Below, piece after piece: positions 15,828 through 24,801 of a stretch of 64,000 nucleotides of DNA; within the stretch, counting starts at the first letter, position 1; every line of letters begins with the position of its first letter. Origin of the DNA: Armatimonadota bacterium (GTDB lineage Bacteria; Sysuimicrobiota; Sysuimicrobiia; Sysuimicrobiales; Humicultoraceae); contig JAVKHP010000001.1 of assembly GCA_031459855.1 (NCBI GenBank), positions 2,057,078-2,121,077 on the forward strand. Direction: 5' to 3'. The translations under genes were made by a program, and so were the position numbers. The notes under the pieces were generated by a model. That model searched no databases. It worked only from the letters and a program-made list of their open reading frames with translations, and was not told the origin of the DNA.

Positions 15828-18800
15828 ATGGCAGAGCGGGCTCTCCGGATCGAACTGCTCGGCGGCTTTCGCCTGACCAGCGACGGGCGGCCGGTCACAG
15901 ACGTGCGGACCGTCCGGCAGCAGTCTCTGTTGGCCTACCTGCTTCTCACCCGGCATCAACCCCAGTCACGGCAGCGGATCGCGTTCGTCGTCTGGCCCGA
16001 CTCGACCGAGGCGCAGGCGCTCACAAACCTGCGCCGCGAACTGCACCATTTGCGCCGTGCCCTGCCAAATGCCGAGCGCTTCCTCGACGTGGAAGGAAAA
16101 GTGCTGCGGTGGCGAACCGATGCGCCGTTTACGTTCGACGTGGCAGAGTTCGAAGACACCCTGGCGTGCGCCTACGCCACCCAACCACCGGCGCGAGGGA
16201 AACTGGAGGAAGCCGTCGCGCTGTGTCATGGCGATCTGCTCCCTGAGTGCTACGACGAATGGATCCTGCCCGAGCGCGAACGATTGCGGCAGCGCTATCA
16301 CAAAGCGTTGGAGGATCTCGCCGAGGCCCTCGAGTACCGCAGGGAGTTCGCGGCCGCGATCCGTCACGCGCGCGGCCTCCTGCAACTGGACCCGCTGCGT
16401 GAAGCGACCTATCGCCGCTTGATGCGGCTCTATGCCCTGAGCGGTGAACGCGCCGCGGCACTCCACGTGTACCACACGTGCGTAACAGTCCTGCGGCACG
16501 AACTGGGCGCGGAGCCCGATCCCGCCACGCAGGACATGTACAGGCGCCTGCTCGAGGTGGAGGCAGGAGAGGTCAGGCCCCCCGGGCTGGCAGCCAGTTT
16601 TCCACTCGTCGGTCGGGAGCAGGAGTGGCAGCGGCTACTCTCGATCTGGCACGGCGCCGCGAACGGCCATGCGCAGTTGGCGATCATCTCCGGTGAGGCT
16701 GGGATCGGCAAGACGCGGCTGGGGGAGGAGTTGCTGGCCTGGTGCGCCGGACAGGGCATTGCCGCCGCACGGACGCGCGCGTACGCGACCGAAGGCCGCC
16801 TTGCGTACGCGCCCATCACCGACTGGCTGCGCTCCGAGGCGCTGCGGCCTGCGCTGCCACGGCTGGAGCCCATCTGGCTCGCCGAAATTGCGCGGCTTCT
16901 CCCTGAACTTCTGACCGAGCGCCCGGACCTGCCACATCCAGAGCCGCTCACCGAAGGCTGGCAGCGCCGGCGATTCTTCGAGGCGCTGGCCCGGACCGTC
17001 CTGGCGGCCGGACCGCTCCTGCTGCTGATCGATGACCTGCAGTGGTGCGACCGCGACACGCTGGAGTGGCTGCACTACCTGCTGCGATTCGACCCTCGGG
17101 CCCGCCTCCTGATGGTGGGCACCCTGCGCACCGAGGAGCAGGTGGACAACCCGGCTCTCGCGCCACTGCTCCTCGAGCTGCGTAACCTGGAACAACTCGA
17201 AGAGATCGAACTGGGCCCCCTGGGCGAAGACGGGACCGTCGCGCTCGCCCAACACGTCGCCGAGCGCACCCTGGACGCGCAGGCCCGCGCGGACCTGTTC
17301 CGGCAGACCGAGGGCCATCCGCTCTTCGTCATCGAGATCGCCCGGGCCGGCCTGCCGCTCGGCGACGATGCCCTCCGCAGACCCGGTGCGACGGCGTTGC
17401 CTCCGAAAGTCCAGGCCGTCATTGCGGCGCGGCTCACCCAGCTGACGCTGTCAACCCGTGAACTCGCGCATCTCGCGGCCGCGATCGGGCGCGATTTCGG
17501 ATTCGAACTGCTCCGTGAAGCCAGCGACCTCGATGAGGCAGAGCTGGTCCGCGCGCTCGACGAACTGTGGCAACGCCGTATCGTCCGGGAGCATTCAGGC
17601 GACGCCTACGACTTCAGCCACGACCGCATCCGCGAGGTCGCCTACGCGGAAGTGAGCCCCCCCAGGCGCCGCTTGCTGCACCGGCGGATCGCGCAGGCGC
17701 TGGAGATCCTGCACGCGTCCGACCTGGATCGCGTCAGCGCGCATCTCGCCGCGCATTGGGAACACGCGGGGCAGCCGACGAGGGCGATCGAGTTCTACGA
17801 GCGCGCGGCCAGGATGGCGAACAACGTGTGCGCCAGCGAGGAGGCGATCCGCGACTACGGGAAGGCGCTTGCGCTCCTCCAGCAACTCCCCCAGAGCCTG
17901 GAGCGCGATCGGCGAGAACTCGACCTGCACCTCGCCCTCACCTCGCCGCTCAATGCTGCCCGCGGGTACGCCGCGCCCGAACTGGAGTCGGTCCTGGAGC
18001 GCGTCCGCGTGCTCGGCGAGCGCTTCGGAGACGCTCAGGCCGTCGTGCGATGCTTGTGGGGCCTGTGGGCAGTCAATTTCGTGCGGGGAAACATCCGTAG
18101 ATCTCTCGAGATCGCCGGAACGTTGCACGAGCTGACCGAGAGGAAGGCGACCCGGCTTTCCGAAGGCCGCCACGCCTTCGGGGGAAGCCTGACGAGCATA
18201 GGCGCCCTGGAACGCGGGCTGCACATGTTCGAGCAGGCCGTCGCGCACCACGACTTCGAGCACCATCATCCGTCGCTCTACGGATCGGACCTCGGCGTAT
18301 TCACCCTCGCCTGGCAGGCGCACACCCTGTGGCTATCGGGCTATCCCGATCGGGCCCGCGAGCGCAGCCTGCGGGCCATCGCTCTGGCCGAGCGGTTCGG
18401 GCATCCCTACAGCCAGGCGCTCGCCTATGCGCACGCCGTCGTGCAGTTCCAGCTGCGGCGCGATCTGGAAGCGATCTGGCGATACGCGGACGCACTCCTG
18501 GAGATCTGCGGGAAGTACGGCTTCGCCTACTACGGCGAGTGGGGGCGGATCATCCGCGGCTGGGCCGTGGCGGAAACCAGTCCGGGCGAAGGGGCCGTCG
18601 CGGAAATCCGGCGGGGCATGGACAACCTGCGGGCTATCGGCGCGGAGACGCGGCGGCCCTACTATCTCTCGCTGCTGGCCTGGGCCCATGCGCGGGCCGC
18701 ACAGATGGATCAGGCAGGAGCAGTGCTCGACGCCGCGCTGGCTACGGCCGCGGGAAACCACGACCTCTGGTGGAGCGCGGAACTCCACCGGCTCAAGGGC

Positions 18801-19130
18801 GAGTTCGGCCAGCCCGATGCCGCGGAGGCCTGGTTCGGCAGGGCGCTGGAGATCGCCCGGTCGCAGTCCAGCCGTTCCCTTGAACTGCGGGCCGCTGCGA
18901 GCCTGGCCCGTCTCTGGGCGGCGCGGGGCCAGGCCCGCGCCGCGCGGGACCTGCTGGCGCCCATCTACGCGCGCTTTACGGAAGGCCTGGATACCCCCGA
19001 TCTGCTGGACGCCCGGGCCATCCTGGACGGCCTGGACCGGCCGACGCCGAACGCCGGCGCGAACGGTTTGCGAACGCCCCTCCCGATACGCTTCCCTCAC
19101 AACACTCGAGGGGGGGAACGTTCATCATGA
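15828..19130 (+). CDS. BTAD/SARP-type transcriptional regulator with AAA ATPase and TPR
   Basis: This 1100-aa cytoplasmic regulator has, in order, an OmpR-like winged helix (LRIELLGGFRLTSDG...RQRIAFVVWPD, residues about 5-90) and a bacterial transcriptional activation domain (about 95-245). A STAND-like ATPase follows, with Walker A GEAGIGKTRLGEELL near residue 288 and Walker B LLLIDDLQWCDRDTL near 398. A long helical TPR region fills about 640-1090. Such proteins sense signals through the TPR/ATPase part and activate nearby genes. ATG 15828 gives the normal N-terminus. The stop overlaps the cupin gene (ATGA), so the adjacent cupin and oxidase are likely targets. Codon use looks less GC-biased than the neighbours. 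Confidence 0.9.
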   Translation: MAERALRIELLGGFRLTSDGRPVTDVRTVRQQSLLAYLLLTRHQPQSRQRIAFVVWPDSTEAQALTNLRRELHHLRRALPNAERFLDVEGKVLRWRTDAPFTFDVAEFEDTLACAYATQPPARGKLEEAVALCHGDLLPECYDEWILPERERLRQRYHKALEDLAEALEYRREFAAAIRHARGLLQLDPLREATYRRLMRLYALSGERAAALHVYHTCVTVLRHELGAEPDPATQDMYRRLLEVEAGEVRPPGLAASFPLVGREQEWQRLLSIWHGAANGHAQLAIISGEAGIGKTRLGEELLAWCAGQGIAAARTRAYATEGRLAYAPITDWLRSEALRPALPRLEPIWLAEIARLLPELLTERPDLPHPEPLTEGWQRRRFFEALARTVLAAGPLLLLIDDLQWCDRDTLEWLHYLLRFDPRARLLMVGTLRTEEQVDNPALAPLLLELRNLEQLEEIELGPLGEDGTVALAQHVAERTLDAQARADLFRQTEGHPLFVIEIARAGLPLGDDALRRPGATALPPKVQAVIAARLTQLTLSTRELAHLAAAIGRDFGFELLREASDLDEAELVRALDELWQRRIVREHSGDAYDFSHDRIREVAYAEVSPPRRRLLHRRIAQALEILHASDLDRVSAHLAAHWEHAGQPTRAIEFYERAARMANNVCASEEAIRDYGKALALLQQLPQSLERDRRELDLHLALTSPLNAARGYAAPELESVLERVRVLGERFGDAQAVVRCLWGLWAVNFVRGNIRRSLEIAGTLHELTERKATRLSEGRHAFGGSLTSIGALERGLHMFEQAVAHHDFEHHHPSLYGSDLGVFTLAWQAHTLWLSGYPDRARERSLRAIALAERFGHPYSQALAYAHAVVQFQLRRDLEAIWRYADALLEICGKYGFAYYGEWGRIIRGWAVAETSPGEGAVAEIRRGMDNLRAIGAETRRPYYLSLLAWAHARAAQMDQAGAVLDAALATAAGNHDLWWSAELHRLKGEFGQPDAAEAWFGRALEIARSQSSRSLELRAAASLARLWAARGQARAARDLLAPIYARFTEGLDTPDLLDARAILDGLDRPTPNAGANGLRTPLPIRFPHNTRGGERSS

Positions 19131-19609
19131 GGAACCGGAGCTGGAGAGGCGTTGCGTTGGTCGTGGCCAGCGTGGTAATCGGCGTAGTCGGCTGGTCAAC
19201 CGTTGTCGCGCAGAGTCGCCATGTCATGCTTACGCCGGATGAGATGACGTGGGCGGCCGGCCCGCCGTCGCTCCCACGCGGCGCACAGATCAGCGTCCTG
19301 GAGGGGGATCCTGCAAAGGCCGAGCCGATCACAATGCGGCTAAAGTTTCCCGCGGGCTATGAGATCGCTCCACACACGCATCCCGCCATCGAACATGTCA
19401 CGGTGCTTTCCGGCACGTTCCACATCGCCGCGGGTGAAAAGATGGACAAGACGCTCGGGAAGCGACTTCCCGCCGGCAGTTTTGTCGTGATCCCGACGGG
19501 CAGCCCGCATTTCGCGTGGACCTCTGAGGACACTGTCTTGCAGCTCCACAGCGTCGGCCCGTGGGGTATCACGTACCTCAATCCGGCGGACGACCCGAGG
19601 CGGCGCTAG
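19127..19609 (+). CDS. Exported cupin-domain protein
   Basis: The 160-aa product has a signal peptide (about residues 1-29, VVIGVVGWSTVVAQS). A single cupin barrel follows: motif 1 PAGYEIAPHTHPAIEHVTVLSG, with two histidines and a glutamate as metal ligands, and motif 2 PAGSFVVIPTGSPHFAWT. It resembles small periplasmic cupins of unknown activity. The ATG overlaps the regulator stop by four bases (ATGA), so it is translated with the regulator. A role in binding or modifying a small extracytoplasmic molecule is inferred. Confidence 0.85.
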   Translation: MRNRSWRGVALVVASVVIGVVGWSTVVAQSRHVMLTPDEMTWAAGPPSLPRGAQISVLEGDPAKAEPITMRLKFPAGYEIAPHTHPAIEHVTVLSGTFHIAAGEKMDKTLGKRLPAGSFVVIPTGSPHFAWTSEDTVLQLHSVGPWGITYLNPADDPRRR

Positions 19610-19639
19610 AGCCAGAACGTAACGTATGGAAGAGATGCC

Positions 19640-21058
19640 ATGAGCTACACACCCGGCCCCGGCGGACGGGCCACCCGGCCAGATCCATCCGCCGTCAGCG
19701 CCTTCAAGGCTGGGCTGCGCGGCCAGCTCGTCCAGCCGGCCGACGACGGCTATGACCAGGCGCGCAAGGTCTACAACGCCATGATCGACAGGTTCCCCGC
19801 GCTGATTGTCCGCTGCGCCAACGTGGCCGATGTCGTCCGGGCCGTGCACTTCGCCCGCGACCAGGGGCTACCGGTCGCAATCCGTGGCGGCGGGCACAAC
19901 GGCGCCGGCCTGGGGACCTGCGACGACGGGCTGGTCATCGATCTCTCGCGCATGAAGGGCATCCGCGTTGATCCCCGGGCCCGCACAGTTCTGGTCGAAG
20001 GCGGCTGCACCTGGGGCGACGTCGACCACGCGACGCATGCGTTCGGTCTGGCGGTGCCCTGCGGGATCATTTCCACCACCGGGGTTGGAGGGCTCACGCT
20101 TGGCGGCGGGCTCGGCCATCTGACGCGTAAGTACGGCCTCACCATCGACAACCTGCTCGCGACCGACATGGTGCTGGCCGATGGGAACCTGGTGACCGCC
20201 AGCGCCGATGAGCATGCGGATCTGTTCTGGGCGATACGCGGCGGCGGCGGCAACTACGGCGTGGTGACCGCCTTTCTCTTCCGGGCGCACCCGGTCAGCA
20301 CTGCTGTTGTCGGTCCGACGCTGTGGGAGTTGGACAAGGCCGTCGACGTGCTCCGCTGGTATCGCGAGTTCATTCCCCAGGCCCCGAACGACCTCAACGG
20401 CTTCTTTGCGTTCGTCACCGTACCACCGGTACCGCCGTTCCCGGAGCACCTGCATCTCAAGAAGATGTGCGGCGTGGTGTGGTGCTACACGGGGCCCGAG
20501 TCGCAGGCCGACGAGGTGTTCAGGCCCGTTCGCGAGTTCGGGCCGCCGGCCCTGTACGGTATCCACCCCGCGCCGTTTCCGGCCCTACAGACCGCGTTCG
20601 ACGGGCTCTACCCGCCCGGACTGCAGTGGTACTGGCGCGCCGACTTCTTCACGGAGCTCCCCGATCGGGCCGTCGAGGTGCACGCCGAGCATGGCTCGCA
20701 GCTGCCCACGCTGCAATCCACCATGCATCTCTACCCTGTTGACGGCGCCGCGCACCGGGTCGGGAAGCATGACACGGCCTTCAGTTACCGGGATGCCCGG
20801 TTTGCAGGGGTCATCGTTGGCGTCGATCCCGATCCCGCCAATGCCGGGCGGATCAAGGACTGGACCGTTCGCTATTGGGAAGCACTGCACCCGTACTCGG
20901 CGGGCGGCGCGTACGTGAACTTCATGATGGATGAGGGACAGGAGCGCATCAGGGCGACCTATCGCGATAACTACGAACGGCTCGGGAGGATCAAAGCGAA
21001 GTACGACCCGAAGAATCTCTTTCGCGTGAACCAGAACATCAAGCCTCAGGGACAGTAG
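19640..21058 (+). CDS. FAD-linked oxidase of the berberine-bridge-enzyme type
   Basis: The 472-aa product has an FAD_binding_4 domain (LIVRCANVADVVRAVHFARD, GGGHNGAG, ISTTGVGGLTLGGGLGHLTRKYGL) and a C-terminal BBE motif (YDPKNLFRVNQNI). His in GGGHN and Cys in AVPCGII are placed like the residues that bind FAD bicovalently in this family. Such enzymes oxidise sugars, alcohols or secondary metabolites with oxygen. No signal peptide is seen. It lies 30 bases after the cupin gene with GGAAGAG as ribosome site, in one apparent operon with the BTAD regulator. Confidence 0.9.
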   Translation: MSYTPGPGGRATRPDPSAVSAFKAGLRGQLVQPADDGYDQARKVYNAMIDRFPALIVRCANVADVVRAVHFARDQGLPVAIRGGGHNGAGLGTCDDGLVIDLSRMKGIRVDPRARTVLVEGGCTWGDVDHATHAFGLAVPCGIISTTGVGGLTLGGGLGHLTRKYGLTIDNLLATDMVLADGNLVTASADEHADLFWAIRGGGGNYGVVTAFLFRAHPVSTAVVGPTLWELDKAVDVLRWYREFIPQAPNDLNGFFAFVTVPPVPPFPEHLHLKKMCGVVWCYTGPESQADEVFRPVREFGPPALYGIHPAPFPALQTAFDGLYPPGLQWYWRADFFTELPDRAVEVHAEHGSQLPTLQSTMHLYPVDGAAHRVGKHDTAFSYRDARFAGVIVGVDPDPANAGRIKDWTVRYWEALHPYSAGGAYVNFMMDEGQERIRATYRDNYERLGRIKAKYDPKNLFRVNQNIKPQGQ

Positions 21059-21103
21059 GTCTCCGACGAGTCTCGAGTCCTGACGCTCTGGAACGGACAG
21101 TAG

Positions 21104-21137
21104 ACGGGCGCCTCCGAGCCACCGTGGAGGCGCCCGT
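21104..21137 (+). terminator. Hairpin after the FAD oxidase gene
   Basis: ACGGGCGCCTCC (21104-21115) pairs perfectly with 21126-21137 around a 10-nt loop, 45 bases after the oxidase stop. There is no T-tract, so termination efficiency is uncertain. Confidence 0.65.
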
Positions 21138-21267
21138 GTGCTCCAGCCAGGCGGGGATGGCGATGTGATGCCGCCGGCGGAACGCCTCCATCCTGCTAGC
21201 TCCGAAGATGGGTCAGGGGGTGGGAAGTTTTCGACCCAAGGAGGATGCTCCCGCACCGCCATGCACG

Positions 21268-21297
21268 TTGCCACCGCTGCGACGGGTTGGCTATCAG
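21268..21297 (+). promoter_or_regulatory. Weakened promoter of tRNA-fMet copy 2
   Basis: The position homologous to the copy-1 promoter reads TTGCCA (21268-21273), an 18-bp spacer and TATCAG (21292-21297). Each hexamer has lost one consensus base, including the highly conserved last T of the -10 box. Confidence 0.7.
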
Positions 21298-21307
21298 AGG
21301 TGCGCGA

Positions 21308-21384
21308 TGCGGGGTGGAGCGGTCTGGTAGCTCCTCGGGCTCATAACCCGAAGGTCGGAGGTTCAAATCCTCCCTCCGCTACCA
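21308..21384 (+). tRNA. tRNA-fMet (initiator, CAT), copy 2
   Basis: This 77-nt gene is nearly identical to copy 1 with CAT anticodon, GGG/CCC anticodon stem, TTCAAAT T-loop and encoded CCA. The first pair is U1-U72, still a mismatch as initiator tRNAs need. One acceptor pair is a G-U wobble. Confidence 0.95.
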
Positions 21385-21395
21385 CGTGAAGACCC

Positions 21396-21433
21396 GGGAA
21401 CCCGTCTGGAAAGCGCATTCCAGGCGGGTTTCC
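21396..21433 (+). terminator. Terminator of tRNA-fMet copy 2
   Basis: A 16-bp stem with two G-U pairs (21396-21411 with 21418-21433) and a 6-nt loop begins 11 bases after the tRNA. The remainder of the gap up to 21658 shows no further gene that I can support. Confidence 0.75.
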
Positions 21434-21658
21434 GCCTATCTGACCCGGCGAACAGGACAGTTCCCGGTGGGCGGCACTCTCCGGTTTTTGGTGTAACGTC
21501 GGTGTCAGCAGGAACCACGCGATGGCAGTGGAAAGCCACCGGCCGGGAGCACGCCAATGGAGGCGATCGAAACGCTCGATGTGAGGCCGAGCAGGGCGTG
21601 CAGGGGCGGGTCGCCTGCCGGCCTGCGGTGACCGGCGTGATGCACGTCCACGGTTGAG

Positions 21659-23275
21659 ATGCCACTAACAAACGCAGAGGTCGTGGCCAGGACCCTGGCG
21701 GACGAGGGTGTGCAATACGCCTTCGGCCTTCCCGGCGGTGAGGTGGTGGTGCTCGTCGACGCCCTGCGCCGCGCCGGGATCAGGTTCCTCCTCGTTGGCC
21801 ACGAGGCCAGCGCAGCATTCATGGCGGACGTCACGGGCCAGATCACGGGGCGGCCGGGCGTATGCGTCTCGACGCTTGGACCGGGCGCGGCCAACCTCAC
21901 CACCGGGATCGCCAGCGCGTACCTCGAGCGCTCGCCGCTGCTGGCCCTCACCGCGCAGATCCCCCAGGACCTCTATTCCAGCTTCACGCACCAGCGGCTG
22001 CCCCTCGACCGGGTGTTCGCAGGCATTACGAAGCAGAGCCTCGTCCTCGACGGCGTCGACACGCGGGCGAAAGTTGAAGCCGCTCTGCGCCTGGCCACCA
22101 GTGGGCGGCCCGGCCCCGTCCACTTGGCGCTGCCGGGTGACGTGGCCGCCGCTGCCCCCCGTGTCTCCGACACGTCCTCGTCCACCGCTGGCCTGGCTTC
22201 CGCGGCACCGCGCGTGCCGGCGTCGGGCGATCGCGCAGCCGACGAGGCAAGGCAGGCGCTCCAGGAGGCGCGCCGTCCTCTCCTGCTGGTAGGCCTGGGC
22301 GCCCGACCCGAAGATGCCCCGGCCGTTCGCCACCTGCTCGATGTGACCCACTGGCCCTGGATGACGACCCCGAAGGCCAAGGGAATCGTCTCCGAGCTGC
22401 ACCCGCGCTTCCTGGGCGTGGCTGGCGGTATGGCACTCGACCGTGTCGTGCTGGAGACCCTTGAGCTGAGCGACCTGATCGTCGGGATCGGATTCGATCC
22501 GGTCGAGTGCGACAAGCCGTGGTTCGTGGATCGCCGCATCGTGAACGTCTCGCGCTGGCCCACCGCGGAAGGCGCCTACCGGCCTATCGAGATCGTGGGA
22601 GCGATCGGTGCCGAAGTCAGCGCGCTGGCTGCCCACCTGGCTCCGCAGCCGTGGCCGCAGCCTCTGGTGGACGAACGACGCAGGGCGATCCTGCGCTCCC
22701 CAGCCCCCGCGGGTCCCTCTCCTGCCGAAGCGCTCTCGCCGCTGGCGGCCCTGCACGCCCTTCGCAGCGTCCTGCCCGAGGAGACCGTGGTCGCGGTCGA
22801 CGTCGGTTCTCACAAACTGCTGGCCGGTCAGTGCTGGCCGACCACTGTGCCCCACACGTTCTTCGTCTCCAACGGGCTCTCGTCGATGGGATACGGGCTG
22901 CCCGCCGCCATTGCCGCCTCCCTGCACTTCCCCGGCCGGCCCATCGCCGCCCTGATAGGCGACGGCGGGATGCTCATGATGGCGCACAACCTTCCTCTGA
23001 TCGCCTCGCTCCGGCTCCCGATCGTGACCGTCGTCTTCGTCGATGGCAGCCTCAGCCTGATCCGGCTTGCCCAGGCCCGCCGGGGTCTGCTGCCGTACGG
23101 GGTGGACTTCCCCCCACCGGACTTCACCCGGTTTGCGTCGGCGTGCGGGATCGAGGCCGCGCGGGCGGAGAGCCTGGATGCGCTCAAGATGCATGCGGCA
23201 CGCGCGGTCTCGATGCGGGTCCCGTGTCTGCTCGAGATCCCGGTGAACCTCCATGACTACGAGGACCTGATCTGA
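21659..23275 (+). CDS. ThDP-dependent enzyme of the acetolactate-synthase large-subunit type
   Basis: The 538-aa product has the three domains of ThDP-dependent decarboxylases/synthases. The N-terminal pyrimidine domain carries the catalytic glutamate in VGHEASAAF and GPGAANLTTG. The central domain follows, and the C-terminal PP domain has GDGGMLMM. At the position of the second Mg ligand, usually Asn, there is Asp (VFVDGSLSL). The product resembles IlvB, benzoylformate decarboxylase and related carboligases; no small IlvN subunit is near, so valine synthesis is unlikely. It stands just upstream of a TctCBA transporter, suggesting a 2-oxo or sulfo-acid substrate, but this is inference. Confidence 0.85.
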   Translation: MPLTNAEVVARTLADEGVQYAFGLPGGEVVVLVDALRRAGIRFLLVGHEASAAFMADVTGQITGRPGVCVSTLGPGAANLTTGIASAYLERSPLLALTAQIPQDLYSSFTHQRLPLDRVFAGITKQSLVLDGVDTRAKVEAALRLATSGRPGPVHLALPGDVAAAAPRVSDTSSSTAGLASAAPRVPASGDRAADEARQALQEARRPLLLVGLGARPEDAPAVRHLLDVTHWPWMTTPKAKGIVSELHPRFLGVAGGMALDRVVLETLELSDLIVGIGFDPVECDKPWFVDRRIVNVSRWPTAEGAYRPIEIVGAIGAEVSALAAHLAPQPWPQPLVDERRRAILRSPAPAGPSPAEALSPLAALHALRSVLPEETVVAVDVGSHKLLAGQCWPTTVPHTFFVSNGLSSMGYGLPAAIAASLHFPGRPIAALIGDGGMLMMAHNLPLIASLRLPIVTVVFVDGSLSLIRLAQARRGLLPYGVDFPPPDFTRFASACGIEAARAESLDALKMHAARAVSMRVPCLLEIPVNLHDYEDLI

Positions 23276-23331
23276 ACGAAGCCGCCGGGGCACGCCAGGG
23301 CCTCGAGCTGAAGAACGTCACCAAACGCTAG
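23272..23331 (+). pseudogene. N-terminal remnant of an ABC transporter ATPase gene
   Basis: Read from a CTG at 23272 overlapping the ThDP-enzyme stop, this frame gives LNEAAGARQGLELKNVTKR and then TAG at 23329-23331. The segment LELKNVTKR is the classic first beta-strand of ABC ATPases, normally followed by F-G and Walker A, both absent here. The likely reading is a gene whose body was deleted or replaced by the tctCBA block. It is only 20 codons, so chance resemblance is possible. Confidence 0.4.
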
Positions 23332-23372
23332 AATTTTACCGAAAGAGGTTTCAGCGCTCCGGAGGTGAGATC

Positions 23373-24323
23373 GTGCGCAGCGTGCTGGCCATCGTCGTGC
23401 TCGTCTCGCTCGTCGTGCCCGCCGCGGCGGGTGCGGCAGCGTGGCCGGAGGGGCGTCCCGTCACCATCGTCGTCCCCTTTGCCGCGGGAGGCGGTACCGA
23501 CATCATCGCCCGCCAGTTGCAGCGGGCGATGCAGCGCTTTCTGGAAGTCCCCGTCGTCATCCGGAACATCCCTGGCGCGGGCAGCGGCATCGGGACCAAC
23601 GAGGTGCTGCGCGCCCGGCCGGACGGCCACACGCTGCTGCTCTCGGGGACGCACACGGTGACGGCGTCCCTGCAGGGGCTGACCGCTGGATCTGTCGCCC
23701 AGCTGGATCACATCGCCAGCCTCAACTGGGACGCTTTCGTCATTGGCGTCCTGGACGGCACGCCGTACACCACCCTCAAGGACCTCGTGGAGGCAGGGAA
23801 GCAGAGTCCGGGCAAGGTCACCATCGGCCATGCAGGTGTGGGAGCGCTCACCCACCTGACGGCCGAAGCCCTCAACCGCGCCGCCGGGACTCCCTGGACC
23901 GTGGTCCCCTTCGAAGGTGGAGCGCGCCTCATCGCGGGCGTACTGGGGAACGTCGTCACCGCTGGGGTCTTCTCGCAGTCCGAGGTCGTGGGGCAGGCTG
24001 GCCGGCTGCGCCCCCTGGCGGTCACCAGCCAGCGCCGCTCGCCGCTCTTCCCGCAGACGCCGACGCTGGAGGAGCTGGGGTTCAAAGGGATCCCCCAGGG
24101 GAGCTTCAGGGCCATTAGCGGCCCCAAGGGCATCCCCATAGAGACGCGCCGGGCCATCGCCGCCGCCGTGGCCCGGGCGATGAACGATCCCGAGTGGATC
24201 GCCTTCAGCCGGCAGAACGGGCTGGTGAAGACCTATCTGGCCAACGAGGACCTGGAGCGCTACTTCGGGGTCTTGACCATTGAGCTGTCCCGGCTGCTGC
24301 GCCAGGTCGGACTGATCAGGTGA
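23373..24323 (+). CDS. Tripartite tricarboxylate transporter substrate-binding protein (TctC/Bug family)
   Basis: This periplasmic receptor delivers a carboxylate to TctAB. The 316-aa product has a signal peptide (about residues 1-23, VVPAAAGAAA) and Bug-family marks: PVTIVVPFAAGGGTDIIAR, NIPGAGSGIGTNEVLRARPDGHTLL, TIGHAGVGALTHL and PTLEELGF. The binding-loop sequence gives no clear ligand. GTG 23373 follows GGAGGTGAG. A TAGAAT -10-like box (23329-23334) may belong to a promoter for this operon. The stop overlaps tctB. Confidence 0.92.
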   Translation: MRSVLAIVVLVSLVVPAAAGAAAWPEGRPVTIVVPFAAGGGTDIIARQLQRAMQRFLEVPVVIRNIPGAGSGIGTNEVLRARPDGHTLLLSGTHTVTASLQGLTAGSVAQLDHIASLNWDAFVIGVLDGTPYTTLKDLVEAGKQSPGKVTIGHAGVGALTHLTAEALNRAAGTPWTVVPFEGGARLIAGVLGNVVTAGVFSQSEVVGQAGRLRPLAVTSQRRSPLFPQTPTLEELGFKGIPQGSFRAISGPKGIPIETRRAIAAAVARAMNDPEWIAFSRQNGLVKTYLANEDLERYFGVLTIELSRLLRQVGLIR

Positions 24324-24766
24324 GCCGCGCTGCACGTCTGGCCGTCGCTACCGCCATCGCCGGCCTGGGAGTGCTGGCTCTGCTCCTGGCAGGGCGCATC
24401 CCCGTCCTGCACGTTCGTGGCGATCCCGGCCCGCGCGCCGTGCCCGTAGCCGCTGCGGTGGTGGTCGTTGCCGGCGCCGCCGGGGCCGCGGCGGCGGACC
24501 TGCGCCTCCCTCAACGCGAACGGATCGCTCGCGCATCGCTCGTGGTAGCCCTGGCGACCGTGGTCTGCGTGCTCCTCCTGCCACGCCTGGGGTTTGTGGT
24601 GGCTACCGTCCTGTTCCTGTTCGTGGTCTCGCTGTACCTCGACCGGCCGCGGCGCCATCCGCCGGCTGCACACCTGGCAGTGGCGACGGGCGCAGCGGTG
24701 GGGTTGTGGGTGATCTTTGGCCGTCTGCTCGGGGTGGTGCTGCCTGCCGGCCCCCTGGGCTTCTAA
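24320..24766 (+). CDS. Small membrane subunit TctB of a tripartite tricarboxylate transporter
   Basis: The 148-aa product has four predicted membrane helices (for example LAVATAIAGLGVLALLLAG and ATVLFLFVVSLYL) with the fusion-free layout of TctB. It overlaps tctC by four bases (GTGA) and precedes tctA, which is the main support, because TctB sequences are poorly conserved. Confidence 0.85.
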   Translation: MSRAARLAVATAIAGLGVLALLLAGRIPVLHVRGDPGPRAVPVAAAVVVVAGAAGAAAADLRLPQRERIARASLVVALATVVCVLLLPRLGFVVATVLFLFVVSLYLDRPRRHPPAAHLAVATGAAVGLWVIFGRLLGVVLPAGPLGF

Positions 24767-24801
24767 AGGGCTACCCCTCCTGAGGCGGACACGCTGCTGA
24801 G

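Larger units (their letters stand above)
21253..21384. repeat. Right copy of the tRNA-fMet duplication
   Basis: This is the partner of 15521-15655, in the same orientation. Together the two copies bracket about 5.6 kb containing the BTAD regulator, cupin and FAD oxidase. Confidence 0.85.
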
